Positions 1-11,096 of a stretch of DNA of 64,000 nucleotides are shown here, in pieces. The translations under genes and the position numbers were made by a program. The stretch covers positions 2,480,001 to 2,544,000 of the forward strand of contig OY756142.1 in NCBI GenBank assembly GCA_963576785.1. The letters run 5' to 3'. Source of the DNA: Chlorophyllum brunneum. Taxonomy: Eukaryota > Basidiomycota > Agaricomycetes > Agaricales > Agaricaceae. How positions within the stretch are numbered: the first letter of the stretch is position 1; each line of letters starts with the position of its first letter. The notes beneath the pieces were generated by a model. That model searched no databases and had not been told where the DNA came from. It saw only the letters and a list, made by a program, of their open reading frames with translations.

Positions 1-2
1 AG

Positions 3-2681
3 CCGTGTCACACGCTCCCGGATCTCTGGGACGCACTCCACAATACCTACAACTCGGCTTCTGGCCGAGCTGTAGATATTTCTGTTCTTGATCCACTGCC
101 AAGCCTTATGGCGCGGGAGTGGGTCCAATTCTCAGCCTTAGAGCTGATGGACACCCTTAGCGCTTGCTCAGGTGTGTCCGCCCCGGGGCTGGACCATGTA
201 ACATGGACCCACCTCAAGGAGATCACCGAGGACCCCGATGTCCTTCGGCTATTCATCGGGATAGCCAATGCCTGCATGAGTGTGGGTCATTGGCCGTCTC
301 ACTTTAAGGAAAGCTTGTCGGTTATCATTCCGAAGCTGGGCAAGCCGTCCTACTCAACACCCAAGGCGTTCAGACCCATTGTGCTCTTGAACACCTTCGG
401 TAAACTCATCGAGAAGATGGTCTCGAATCGCCTCCAGTTTGACTCTGTCAAGCATGGAGTTTTTCATCCAAATCAGCTCGGTGGTATCCGTCAGAGGTCC
501 ACTGACGATGCTGGGATGCTCCTAACTCACATCGTTTGTGCGGGGTGGGCCAAGGGCCTCAAGACTAGCGTTGTCGCGTTTGACATCGCTCAGTTCTTTC
601 CTTCACTCAACCACTCTATGTTGTTGGCAATTTTACGGAAGCAAGGATTCGACCCCTGTGTGGGCAGATTCTTTGCCTCTTATTTGGTGGGCCGCTCTAC
701 GCAATATGCGTGGGGAGACCACAAGTCCGACATTAGGCAGGCAGACGTTGGGGTCGGTCAGGGCTCTTCGCTCTCTCCTGTCCTCTCCGGCCTCTATCTC
801 ACCCCCTTCATGAAACTTTATGATAGGGAGGCAATCGCTCTTGGGAGTACTTTACTCTCATACGTCGACGATGGCCTTGTCATCGCCCAAGCTAAAACTT
901 GGGAACCTAATTTGGTGTGCCTCAAGCAGGCGTACCAGATTATTTATCGCCTGACTACTTCGTTTGGGCTTGCCGTCGAGCACGACAAGTCCGAAGTTTT
1001 TCACTTCTCCCGTAAACGGGGAGATGACAACCCACCGCTGGATCTGGGGTATGCTCCCCATACCGGCGATACTCCGCTTCGCCCTAAGACCCATTGGAGG
1101 TACTTGGGCTTTTTCTTCGATCGCGCTCTTACGTTTAAAGAGCACGTTTGGCATTATGCTACTAAGTCTCTGTCCACGGTCAAGGCCATGGGCATGCTTG
1201 GTAACTCTTCACGAGGCCTTCTTCCTTCTCAGAAGAGGACTCTGTACCGCTCATGCGTAGTGCCCATCGCTACGTATGGGTTTCGACTCTGGTTCTATGA
1301 AGGTGCCCGTAACAAGACCCTTCTGAAGCAACTTAACACTATGCAGCGCAAAGCTGCATTGTGGATCACTGGTGCATTCCGCACCAGCCCTACCGGAGGA
1401 GCTGAAGCCTTGGCTGGCCTCATCCCCATCCACCTTCATCTCAGGAAGTTAGCTGCCCGTGCCGTCCACAGGGTGGCTACGCTTTCTGGTCATCACCCTA
1501 TTCGTTCCGTTATGGGGCGTCAGTATATAGGGGGTTGTGTTCCACACCCCAGATCGATTACTCTCATGACCCCCGCCCAGGCGGGTAAGGTCAAGGGGCC
1601 GGTCACGGAGGCAAACTCTCGCTTGCCAGATCTAACGGAGACATTCGAGCTGTTTGTGCTCGAGGCGTTGCCAGGTTATCGTCTCATGGACCGCTTCGCG
1701 GCCCAGGTGACTTTTAAAATGTATGACGCCTCGCTCGGTGGAAACCCTGCGGGCCGTCAGGTGGATTTGCTCAACGATACCCTTCGTCGGTATTGTGAGG
1801 ATAGACGGGTTGTCTACACAGCGACGGACGCAAGTCTGCCACTGGTTGGAGACTTCCAGGCAGTTTCTGCTGCCCATGTTTATAGGGGGACACGCTTGCT
1901 TCATGCAACGCGTCACCCAGCTGGCAAGGTTACAGCCCCAGATGCTGAACTCTTTGCCATTCGTATGGCCTTGGGTACTGCTTCCGCAGTCTCTGAGGCT
2001 GTACACATTGCGGTCTTCACAGACTCGATTGGTTCTGCCAAGCGAGCTCTCGACCCGTCCGTACACTCTGGCCAGGGACACTCCCTGGCTGTGTGTCGTC
2101 TTTTGTTGGAGTGGTTCAGGAATCGTCCTGACCGCTCCCTCACTTTCTTGTCCGTTCCGTCATTGGCGAAATGGTCCATTCATCATGGTGTGCATGCATT
2201 TGCCACTGATTTACAGGTTGCCACTGGACGCCGTCCAGCGACATCAATTAACTCGCTGCGTAAATTCAACACAGCAGCTATTCAGAAGGCCTGGAAAGTC
2301 ACTTTCCAGGACTCCTCTTATCACGGTTCTAACTTCCTTGTTCTCAAGGATAGTAAAGACAAAGTTCTACAGCTGACGTACCTCCGTGGGGGTTCTTGGC
2401 TTCCTTCTTTTCCCTCTCAGTCTATTGCGACGAGAGCGAACCGTGCCATCCTTGGGCACACTCCAACCGGCGAGTACCGCTCCCGGTTCCATCCTCTAGA
2501 GCCTATTGGCTGCGGGTGTGGGGCTCCTCTGGAGACCCGCACTCATATCTTGTGCTCTTGTCCTTTGTACAAGAGGCGCCGTGGCCTGCCGGTCTCTATT
2601 GACCAGCTGGTTAATTTTCTTAAGTGCAATCCTTCTGCATTCGCGTTTAAGGCCAACACACCGCTTGCGGGAGTTGGATAA
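3..2681 (+). CDS. LINE ORF2 (RT-RNase H part), N-terminus outside window
   Basis: This is the C-terminal two thirds of the family A ORF2 polyprotein, which carries out target-primed reverse transcription. The frame is open from base 3 to the TAA at 2679-2681, and the protein is cut only by the window edge. A linker is followed by the reverse transcriptase with FDIAQFFPSL (motif A), GQGSSLSPVLSGLY (motif B) and the catalytic YVDD near 870-881. An RNase H domain follows, with its acidic residues in ATDAS, APDAEL and VFTDS. A C-terminal zinc knuckle of form C-x-C-x8-H-x4-C lies close to the end. The endonuclease would lie upstream of the window. No frameshift or stop is present, so the copy is either young or still functional. 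Function is inferred from domain motifs and from the complete copy at 14206-18078. Confidence 0.9.
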   Translation, partial: PCHTLPDLWDALHNTYNSASGRAVDISVLDPLPSLMAREWVQFSALELMDTLSACSGVSAPGLDHVTWTHLKEITEDPDVLRLFIGIANACMSVGHWPSHFKESLSVIIPKLGKPSYSTPKAFRPIVLLNTFGKLIEKMVSNRLQFDSVKHGVFHPNQLGGIRQRSTDDAGMLLTHIVCAGWAKGLKTSVVAFDIAQFFPSLNHSMLLAILRKQGFDPCVGRFFASYLVGRSTQYAWGDHKSDIRQADVGVGQGSSLSPVLSGLYLTPFMKLYDREAIALGSTLLSYVDDGLVIAQAKTWEPNLVCLKQAYQIIYRLTTSFGLAVEHDKSEVFHFSRKRGDDNPPLDLGYAPHTGDTPLRPKTHWRYLGFFFDRALTFKEHVWHYATKSLSTVKAMGMLGNSSRGLLPSQKRTLYRSCVVPIATYGFRLWFYEGARNKTLLKQLNTMQRKAALWITGAFRTSPTGGAEALAGLIPIHLHLRKLAARAVHRVATLSGHHPIRSVMGRQYIGGCVPHPRSITLMTPAQAGKVKGPVTEANSRLPDLTETFELFVLEALPGYRLMDRFAAQVTFKMYDASLGGNPAGRQVDLLNDTLRRYCEDRRVVYTATDASLPLVGDFQAVSAAHVYRGTRLLHATRHPAGKVTAPDAELFAIRMALGTASAVSEAVHIAVFTDSIGSAKRALDPSVHSGQGHSLAVCRLLLEWFRNRPDRSLTFLSVPSLAKWSIHHGVHAFATDLQVATGRRPATSINSLRKFNTAAIQKAWKVTFQDSSYHGSNFLVLKDSKDKVLQLTYLRGGSWLPSFPSQSIATRANRAILGHTPTGEYRSRFHPLEPIGCGCGAPLETRTHILCSCPLYKRRRGLPVSIDQLVNFLKCNPSAFAFKANTPLAGVG

Positions 2682-2838
2682 CGCAGCGCGACCCCTGCTA
2701 GCTTCCCACGTCTCTGGCGTGTGTAGAAGTTAATTGCGAATTGACGCATACTCTCCTTCGGGAGGGGAGGCAAGGGGTCGCTCTACATATCTGGTCTAGG
2801 ACTCGCGCGTTCATGCGCGTTTCTGCGACCGTTCACCC

Positions 2839-2858
2839 AGACCGCCTGTCGGCGGTCT
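2839..2858 (+). other. 3'-UTR hairpin of family A
   Basis: An 8-bp perfect inverted repeat, AGACCGCC and GGCGGTCT around a TGTC loop, lies about 110 nt before the oligo(A) tail. The same hairpin is at 60739-60758. Both arms are altered in a pairing-preserving way at 12298-12317 and, on the minus strand, at 61514-61533. LINE reverse transcriptases often recognise a 3'-UTR stem-loop, so this is a candidate recognition element, but that role is inferred. Confidence 0.6.
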
Positions 2859-2986
2859 AGTTCGGCCAGGGGAGAGCCAATCTTCGAATACCATTACGTT
2901 TGTAGCCTACATGTCATAGTAGATACAGGTGGACTGCGATCGCACACCACCTTAAACATGTTGATTTAAAAAAAAAAAAAAAAAAA

Positions 2987-5900
2987 GAGAAGTTGAAATC
3001 AGACTTCGATATTCTCTTTTTCCAAGAGCCTCCGTGGAGGTTCATCCGCACTGCTCCCTCGACCACTGATGTGGAAGGGGAAGATGTTACTGGCGCACCT
3101 AAGCACCCTGACTGGCTTATGGTGGTGCGTCCCCCTATTCAGGGGTCCCTGCCCCGAGTGATGGCGTATGTACACACTCGGCTGCAACGTCTAAGGCCAT
3201 CAATGAGGAGGGACCTCGTGGATCACCCTGATATCTTGGCGCTGACGCTCTTCACTGATGCAAAGGCCCTTAATTTCCTGAACGTCTACTCAGATGATCA
3301 GCATACCGCCATCAACTTCCTTTATGGGAAGGTTGATGTTCTTCCCCCGTTCGACTTTATGAGTGGGGACTTCAACTGTCATTCTTTGGAGTGGGACCCT
3401 GAGGTTCTGCATCATCGAACGACAGCTCATAGGCTTATGGAAATGAGCTGCGATCTCAGTCTTGATTTGGTTATGCTAGCCAACCCGGGTCCGACATTTG
3501 TTTCCCACAACCCAGATCTCCGTCCGTCGGTGATCGATCTGGTGTTTGTCTCGTCTCCCGATGCATCGAGGACTTTTCCTTATCGGGACACATCTCTGCA
3601 GGGTACGTCGGATCACGTTCCGTTGACCGTCACCCTTCCCATCACCCCTGTTGACATCGGGGTTGTCAAATCTGTCCTACCGAAGGGCTCCGATGAGGAG
3701 GAGGCCTTTTTGGGACACGTCATTGATGAGGTGACTGAGCTTTTTGATCAGCCCTCTCCAGAATCCCCGGATCAAGTGGATGCCTTGGCCTCGGCCGTGG
3801 CTGAAGCCTTCTCCGATGTGTGGACACACCACTCAAAGGAGATCCGGATTACGCGCCGCACTTGTCCCTGGTGGGACAAGGCGTGTGCTGCCTCCTTCTC
3901 CAGGTACCAGGACTCTCGTAGTCGGGGTGACTGGGGGGACTTTAGGCGAGCTCGTACAGCTGCCAAGCGCCGGTTCTTCGACTCTAAGATTGAGGAAATC
4001 ACTTCCACTAACAAGCGGCCATGGGACCTTATGGAATGGGTCAAGGCACGCAAGTTACCTCCCTGCGAGGCTATCCAGTTTAACGGACAGCCCTGTCATA
4101 CCATGGGCTCTCTCTGGGATGCCCTCCACTCTACGTACAACTCCGCTGCTGATCGGCGGTGTGATGCGTCTGTCCTCGACCCCCTCCCAGATCTTCCAGT
4201 CCGGGAGTGGGCCCCCTTCTCGGCGTTGGAACTTAAGGAGGCCTTGTCCTCCTGTTCTAATACGTCCTCTCCAGGTCTGGACCATGTTACGTGGTCCCAT
4301 CTGAAGTACATTGTCATCGACGAAGATTGTTTGACGGTGTTCCTGCGTTTGGCCAACGCCTGCCTCTCGGTGGGGCACTGGCCGCGCAGTTTTAAGGAGT
4401 CGCTCTCAGTTATCATCCCGAAGCCAGGGAAGCCCTCCTACTCCACCCCCAAGGCATTCAGGCCAATTGTTCTCCTGAACACGCTTGGTAAATTGGTTGA
4501 GAAAATGCTTTCCAACTGCATCCAGTTTGATGCCATTAAACATGACATCTTTCACCCCTACCAACTTGGAGGCATTCGCCAACGTTCCACTGAGGACGCC
4601 GGGTTGTTCCTTACCCACCTAGTTCGTGCTGGGTGGGCTAAAGGTCTCAAGACGAGCGTGGTTGCTTTTGACATCGCTCAGTTCTTTCCCTCTCTTAACC
4701 ATGAGATGCTCATGGCTATTCTTTCCAAGCAGGGGTTCCCACTTAACGTGCGAACCTTCTTTGCTTCGTATTTGGTGGGCCGTTCTACTGTCTACACATG
4801 GAACAGCTTCTCCTCTGACCCTCGAGGTCCAGATGTGGGCGTCGGGCAGGGCTCTGCCATGTCCTCCGTCCTCTCTGGCCTCTATATCGTGCCCCTCATG
4901 AAGGTTTTCAACTTGCGGATCACCTCCCCTGGGTGTACTCTGCTGTCGTATGTCGATGACGGTACCGTCGTTGCCCAGGCTAAGACCTGGGACGAGAACT
5001 TGGACACCCTCAAAGGGGCGTACATCGTTCTCTTCAATCTTTTTGTAGCGTTCGCGCTTGTCATGGAGCATGATAAGTCCGAGCTCTTCCACTTCTCTAG
5101 GAAGCCTGGAGATGTCAATCCCCCCCTTGATCTTGGCTTCGGCCTATTCACAGGGGACACTCCTCTTCGCCCTAAGACCTATTGGAGGTATCTGGGCTTT
5201 TACTTTGACCGTGCCCTGAATTTTCAGGAACATGTTTGACACTACTCTACCAAGGCCCTCTCCACCGTGAAAGCGATGGGGATGCTGGGTAACTCCTCCC
5301 GCGGTCTGACCCCCAAGCAGAAGCGGCTCCTCTTCAGGTCATGTGTCGTACCTATCGCGACATATGGCTTCCGTCTGTGGTATTTTGATAAGGCTCGGTG
5401 CAAGGGCCTCATCAAATCCCTAAACACTATGCAACGCAAAGCTGCATTGTGGATCACTGGTGTGTTCCGCACCTCCCCATCCGGCGGCGTCGAGGCCCTC
5501 TCTGGCCTCATCCCCGTCCACCTCCATCTGAAGAAGCTGGCCTCAAGAGCAAACTACTGTCTCTCCACCCTCTCCGATACCCACCCTCTTCGATCCCTTC
5601 TCGATTGTCCGAATGCCAAGAGTGCCCCCCCGCACCCTCTCTCCATCTCCCTCCTGTCTGACCGGCTTGGTAGGCGGGTCAAAGGCTCTCTTATGGAAGC
5701 TCTTTCCGTGCTCCCATCCCTCACTGAACAGTTTGACCCCTGCTCTGCAGCGGCTCAACCTGGTCACTGTCTCCTGGACCGCTTTGCGGCCCAGGTCCTT
5801 TTCCACGACTCTCCTCGTTCTCGTGACGAGAGGGCTGTGCACATAAGGCATCTGAATGGCACCCTGGACCGTGCCAATGCCAACCCTCGGGTTCTCACTG

Positions 5901-6763
5901 TGGCCACAGACGCTAGTCTACCGCTGCGGGGGGAGTTCCAGGCAGTTTCTGCTACCCATATCTACCAGTCGGGCCGGCATGTTTTTCAGACGAGACATGC
6001 GGCAGGTCGAGTGACGGCTCCTGATGCTGAGCTGTACGCTATCCGGATCGCAATTGGGAAGGCCGTTGGCCTCCCGGACTGCGACTCCATTGTCGTGTTC
6101 ACTGACTCACTTGGTTCGGCCAGGAGAGCGGTGGACCCTTCCGTTCACTCAGGTCAGGCTCATTCGCTTGCCGTGTGTAGCGCCCTTATGGAGTGGTTCG
6201 AGGGTCACCCCGAACGCTCCGTTCACATCTGGCACACCTATTCTTCGGAGAAGTGGGCCATTCACGGTGCAGTACACCAATACTACACCGAACTTCAGGT
6301 CGCCACGGGTTCCCGTCCGCACACCTCCCTTGACTATCTTCGTCAGAGGGCAGTCAGATCCTACCAGGATGCCTGGATCACTTGATTCCAGGATCCTACT
6401 TACTCGGGTAGCCAGTTCATGGCTCTCGAAGGGCGTAACGGTAAGCCCCTCCAGCCCACCTACCTCCATGGAGGTTTGTGGCTGCCTTCTGCCGCAGCAG
6501 AGTCCAACTCGCTGTCCGCCCGCATGTGTAGGGTTATACTCAACCATGCGCCTATCGGGGCCTATAGGTCTCGATTCTTCCAGGACGAACCATTCTGGTG
6601 TCCATGCGGGGCTCCCTTCGAGTCCTGCGTGCATATTCTTACCAACTGCGGTCGGTTTGATACCTCTCGGGGGTACCCTGCTACGCCGGGTGCCCTTGTC
6701 AAGTTCTTGAAAGCGAACCCTCAGGCGTTTGCCTTCCCATCCGTTCCCCAGGGAATTGGATAA
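2987..6763 (+). pseudogene. LINE ORF2 fragment broken by two CGA-to-TGA stops
   Basis: This is a family B ORF2 reading EKLKSDFDILFF onward in one frame to the TAA at 6761-6763. The frame is interrupted by TGA at 5237-5239 and TGA at 6383-6385, where sister copies have CGA (Arg). Both are C-to-T changes at a CpG in a TCG context, and there is no frameshift. The rest of the endonuclease (FFQEPPW, SGDFNCHS, SDHVPL), the RT with YVDD, the RNase H (ATDAS, APDAEL, VFTDS) and the C-terminal CCHC are all recognisable. The N-terminal endonuclease residues are missing through 5' truncation, so the copy cannot be autonomous. Compare the intact version at 55686-59552. Confidence 0.9.
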
Positions 6764-7314
6764 CTGGCTCAGGGTGGGTGGGTTATTGTCCAGCACCGGG
6801 GGCCCCTGGTGAAGACTTGGCAATGGTTTCGGCAACCGATGAACGGAGTTGGTCCCTACGGCGACTAGGTGTGGTGAAGATGCCGATAGCCACACAAATG
6901 GTGCGGTCAATTACTCTGGCAAGGGTGACCGTGGCCGGGGGACTGAGTCTCAGTAAAAGGGAGTTGGGGCTTAGCTGGGCTAGTAACTGGGTGTGTCCCC
7001 CTGCTGGGCATTTACAGTGAATTAACACCTACTGACCGGGCCTGGTCTCTGGACTGGGTCGCTGGTTGGGGGACCTCCCTGCCCAATCGCCTCCTCTAGC
7101 GTCCACTCCCCTCGCCCTTCAGGCTCGGGAGTAGGACGCGGTTCCTCCTACCGTTGGTCTTGGGCAACGGTACTTCTGCTTGGTAGGGCGTAGTTACCAC
7201 TTTCTCTGTAGATACCCGCTAGTTTACTCTTTTGTATCCTGGCCGCGGGCTGCATTCGAGCACCGCGTAATAAATCGGCCTTAGGCCATGATTCAAAAAA
7301 AAAAAAAAAAAAAA
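2987..7314 (+). mobile_element. Family B LINE (B1), 5'-truncated
   Basis: This copy lacks ORF1 and the start of ORF2. It begins inside the endonuclease domain and runs to the family B 3' end. The 3' UTR (6764-7294, about 530 nt) has no gene; it holds the hairpin with arms TACCGTTG and CAACGGTA and ends TAATAAAT-CGGCCTTAGGCC-ATGATTC plus an oligo(A) tail (7295-7314). 5' truncation is the usual result of incomplete target-primed reverse transcription. It sits between a family A tail (2966-2986) and a second copy of the last 37 bp of family A plus tail (7315-7366), so it probably inserted into the A1 tail. Confidence 0.88.
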
Positions 7315-7366
7315 GGACTGCGATCGCGCACCACCTTAAACATGTTGATTTAAAAAAAAAAAAAAA
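7315..7366 (+). repeat. 52-bp family A 3' terminus plus oligo(A)
   Basis: This is the last 37 bp of the family A 3' UTR (GGACTGCGATCGCG to TGATTT) followed by about 15 A. It matches 2929-2986 with one difference (gcgca against gcaca). It is either an extremely 5'-truncated family A insertion or, more likely, the right half of a long target duplication made when B1 (2987-7314) inserted in the A1 tail. Confidence 0.7.
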
Positions 7367-9026
7367 GATGAAAGATGTCATGTTTAATGGCATCAAACTG
7401 GATGCGGTTGGAAAGCATTTTCTCAACCAGTTTACCAAGCGTGTTCAGGAGGACAATTGGCCTGAACGCCTTGGGGGTAGAGTAGGAGGGCTTCCCCGGC
7501 TTCGGAATGATAACCGAGAGCGACTCCTTAAAGCTGCGTGGCCAATGCCCCACCGAGAGGCAGGCATTGGCCAAACGCAGGAACACCGTCAAGCAATCTT
7601 CATCGATGACAATGTACTTCAGATGGGACCATGTAACATGGTCCGGACCTGGAGAGGACGTATTAGAACAAGAGGACAGAGCCTCCTTGAGTTCCAACGC
7701 CGAGAAGGGGGCCCACTCCCGGACTGGAAGGTCGGGGAGGGGGTCGAGGACAGACGCATCACACCGCCGATCAGCAGCGGAGTTGTATGTTGAGTGGAGG
7801 GCATCCCAGAGAGAGTCCATAGTATGACAAGGCCGTCCATTAAACTGGATAGCCTCACAGGGAGGTAACTTGCGTGCCTTGACCCATTCCATAAGGTCCC
7901 ATGGCCGCTTGTTAGTGGAAGCGATTTCCTCAATCTTAGAGTCGAAGAACCGGCGCTTGGCAGCTGTACGAGCTCGCCTAAAGTCCCCCCAGTCACCCCG
8001 ACTACGAGAGTCCTGGTACCTGGAGAAGGAAGTAGCACACACCTTGTCCCACCAGGGACGAGTGCAGCGCGTAATCCGGATCTCCTTCGAGTGGTGTGTC
8101 CACGCGTCGGAGAAGGCTTCAGCCACGGCCGAAGCCAGGGCATCCACTTGATCCGGGGATTCCGGAGAGGGACGATCAGAAAGATCAGTCACCTCATCAA
8201 TGACGTGTCCCAAAAAGGCCTTCTCTTCGTCGGAGCCCCTCGGTAGGACAGACTTGACGACCCCGACATCAACAGGGGTGATGGGAAGGGAGACAGTCAG
8301 TGGAACATGATCTGAAGTACCCTGCATAGATATGTCCCGATAAGGAAAGGTCCTTGATGCATCGGGAGATGAGACAAACACCAGATCGATCACCGATGGG
8401 TGGAGATCTGGGTTGTGGGAAATAAATGTCGGACCCAGGTTGGTTGGCATAACCAAATCAAGGCCAAGATCGCAGCTCATTTCCATGAGCCTATGAGCTG
8501 TCGTTCGATGATGCAGAACCTCAGGGTCCCACTCCGAAGAATGACAGTTAAAGTCCCCACTCATAAAGTCGAATGGGGGGAGAGCATCTACCTTCCCATG
8601 AAGGAAGTTGATGGTGGTATGCTGATCATCTGAGTAGACGTTCAGGAAATTGAGGGCCTTCGCATCAGTGAAGAGCATCAGTGCCAAGATGTCAGGGTGA
8701 TCCACGAGGTCCCTCCTCATTGATGGCCTTAGACGTTGCAGCCGAGTGTGTACATACGCCATCACTTGGGGCAGGGATCCCTGGGTAGGGGGGCGCACCA
8801 CCATGAGCCAGTCAGGGTGCTTAGGTGCGCCAGTAACGTCATCCCCTTCCACATCAGTGGTCGAGGGAGCGGTGCGGATGAACCTCCACGGGGGTTCTTG
8901 GAAAAAGAGAATATCAAAGTCTTCCTTCAATTTCTCGAGCAGTGTATCAACGTAGATGTACGATTTCGCGACGTTAAAACTAAAGACCCTAACACCCTCC
9001 AGACGGTCCAGGTTGTTCCTAGACAT
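7367..9026 (-). pseudogene. LINE ORF2 N-terminal part (endonuclease), cut in RT
   Basis: This is family B ORF2 from the ATG at 9026, which overlaps the ORF1 stop by 8 nt (ATGTCTAG). The frame is open through the APE-type endonuclease (FFQEPPW, SGDFNCHS, SDHVPL), the linker, and the start of the RT (PKPGKPSYS, FRPIVLLN). At 7367 it runs into foreign oligo(T), so the catalytic YVDD, RNase H and C-terminal knuckle are absent. No stop lies within the remaining 553 codons. An apparent GTG extension upstream to 9071 exists, but the ATG is the likely start because the same ATG and overlap occur in every family B copy. Confidence 0.85.
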
Positions 9027-10998
9027 AAGGGGGGTTATGAGGGGGGATGGGAGAGTGACGACGTCTGTCACGCACCTCTCGATAACGGGCTGTCAGCCAG
9101 GCCCGGTTGTGTTTGTGGTTCCAGAAAGTGCACTTCCTGGAATCAGCGGGATGCTCCTTCTTGCAGTTACGACAATGAGGAGGATAGGGGTATGGTTGAC
9201 CAACAGGGGTAGCAGGAACCAGAGGTGTAGCCTTCGGTTGCCCCTTACAATACAGAGCAAAGGTGCGGTGATTGGCACAAGAGTGTGCACCACCACAGTC
9301 GGGACATGCCGGGCCATCGGCCTTGCACCAGGAGGAGGCGTGGCCCCACTTGTAACAGCGGGTACACAGCGACTCATTACAACGAGAGTTAGCAGAGAGT
9401 ATAACGCACTGCTTGTTCCCAAACATGATCTTCTTATTCAGAAGACCGAGAGCTCGGGTACCCCTCATGGAGTCCCAGATGTCGAAAAACGCCGTACATG
9501 AGTCAGACGTCCTGGAGTTGCGCACCAGCCTAGGGGGACCCTTCAGGCTGATGAGGGGAGCATGCACCGACGAGGTAAGAACCTCCTCGACGTCTGCTGG
9601 AGTACACGGAACTCCAGCGGCAGAGTTCTTGAGATACAGGACATCAACCACACGGAGGTACGACACCGAAGATGGGAGTCCAATCCAGAAGGGGGTTCCT
9701 GGAGGGGACAGACGTTCAACCAACACCCTGAGGATCTCAATGTCCTTGGTCGTGACAAGTTTGTTGGTGGCCATGGAATAGCCATCGTACGCAAGCGTGG
9801 CACCTTCCATGATCAGAGAGCTTCTCCCAGCCTTCAGCGCCTTACAGGCCTGCTGGGTAAGAGTATGGAGACCAGCCGAGGCATTCAACTTGTCTTCATA
9901 GGAAACTAGGACCTGCTTTCGCGACGGTCCAGGGATCGTGAACGCTGGCTTTTTAGGGCAAGCATTCGACGAGGGGGATTGCTTCGCAGCCTCAGCCTGC
10001 GAATGAAGGCTGAGGAGCTGCTCTGCGGAGAGATGGGGGAAGGCCGCTTTCAATGCAGAAAGCGGCTCCGCCCCAGACTTGGATGAGGCCGGTTGTTTCG
10101 CTGCAGCCGAGTAAGCCTTCTGTCCTGGCTTAGGCTTCGAAGCGATCGTGGAGGGAGGAGGTCCAGAGGGCCTCTCATAGGGGACCTGAGGCTTCGTAGG
10201 AGCCTTAACAGGTCGGACTGGCGCCTTCCCCTTAGGGTCCGTGCACGGGCGTTTGACCGGAGTCTTCTCCGGTTCCATAAGGTCGTCCTCCTCCTGCACA
10301 GGAGCTCTGCGCTGGGAGGGGGCGAGGGTAGAAGGTCCCGGAACCCTGGGGGGGGTCGCCGGGGGCCTATAAGTCACCACTGGGAGAGCAGGAAACGCCG
10401 AAGCGATCGAGTCCCTCAGGGAGAGAGAGTCACTCACCCTTGTGTAGGTTTCACGCCACATGGGGGAGGATGCGACCGTCTAGACTATCTCAGATAGTCG
10501 AGAGGCGATGGGACGGAAGGACGGAGCGTCCTCCTGGGGAATGAGATGCGCCGTCTTCATGAAGTTGGCAACAATCTCGAGCGACCGTTGGATCGCATCG
10601 GTGTTCTCTCTGGCACTAATATTGATGCCCAGGATAGAGAGGGGGGCGGCGGTAGGCTCCTCCTGGTCGTCCTGTTCCATAGCCTCTGGAGAGGCGGGAG
10701 GGGGGGAAGACGGGGGGAGGGACGAAGCCCTGGCTTCTGCACCAGGAGCTGGGATAGGTCGAGAGGGGGTTGGGGACCCATGTCGCAACGGAGTGCGTCC
10801 CCTCTGCTGAAGGAGAACTGCGGGGGCATAGGTATCCCTGGCACTGCTGCCGTAGGGGGGGATACCCAGAGAGTAAGGGCCTGGAGTGGACCTGGGGGGG
10901 GGACCGGCTGCTGCCTCAAAGGCAGTGGCCATGTCGTCGTCATCTGAGGAGGCCTCGCGATGAGCGCTCGTCCTCCTCCTCGAACTGCGAGTAGGCAT
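9019..10998 (-). pseudogene. LINE ORF1 (gag-like) with one CAG-to-TAG stop
   Basis: This is family B ORF1 starting at the ATG at 10998 (MPTRSSRRR, Arg-rich, then an acidic SSDDDD stretch). It encodes a nucleic-acid-binding protein expected to coat the LINE RNA. It has a Pro/Ser/Ala-rich N-terminal half, a conserved central domain that I cannot name, and C-terminal zinc knuckles: CTRCYKWGHASSWC (C-x2-C-x4-H-x4-C), a second Cys/His cluster, and CRNCKKEHPADSRKC. One in-frame TAG at 10480-10482 replaces the CAG (Gln) of sister copies, a C-to-T change; otherwise the frame is open to the TAG at 9019-9021. The last 8 nt overlap the ORF2 start. Confidence 0.88.
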
Positions 10999-11084
10999 GG
11001 GGGCTAGGGGCCCATATGGAAATCCGCGCTAGGAGCGCTCACTGTCTTGGACATGTAGGACGTTAAGAGTGTCGACGAAGGGGT

Positions 11085-11096
11085 GATCACGTGATC
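11085..11096. promoter_or_regulatory. Palindrome GATCACGTGATC in family B 5' UTR
   Basis: This perfect 12-bp palindrome contains the E-box core CACGTG and lies about 32 bp inside the 5' end of B2. The same palindrome is at 30667-30678 and 53617-53628; in older copies CpG decay has changed it to CATGTG. LINEs carry internal promoters near the 5' end, so this is a candidate binding site for a bHLH-type factor. The function is inferred. Confidence 0.4.

Larger units (their letters stand above)
1..2986 (+). mobile_element. Family A LINE (A1), 5' part outside window
   Basis: This is the 3' half of a family A non-LTR retrotransposon running in from the left edge. It holds most of ORF2, a 3' UTR of about 284 nt (2682-2965) and an oligo(A) tail (2966-2986). 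The 3' UTR ends in the family A terminus ACATGTTGATTT followed by A. Family A is recognised by its ORF2 C-terminus (ending PLAGVG) and by this 3' end, both shared with the full-length copy at 13901-20162. The tail is followed directly by a family B copy; a repeat of the last 37 bp of the A UTR plus a tail reappears at 7315-7366, so the B copy probably sits in the A tail. Confidence 0.9.

Noticed and set aside
6149..6910. Long antisense frames over the ORF2 C-terminus (also 35811-36752 and 58707-59699)
   Set aside because: They recur in every family B copy because they mirror the sense codons of the RNase H region; no start, motif or independent conservation supports them.
7295..7314. Oligo(A) tracts as simple-sequence repeats or assembly gaps
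   Set aside because: Each tract follows a recognisable LINE 3' terminus, so they are retrotransposon tails.
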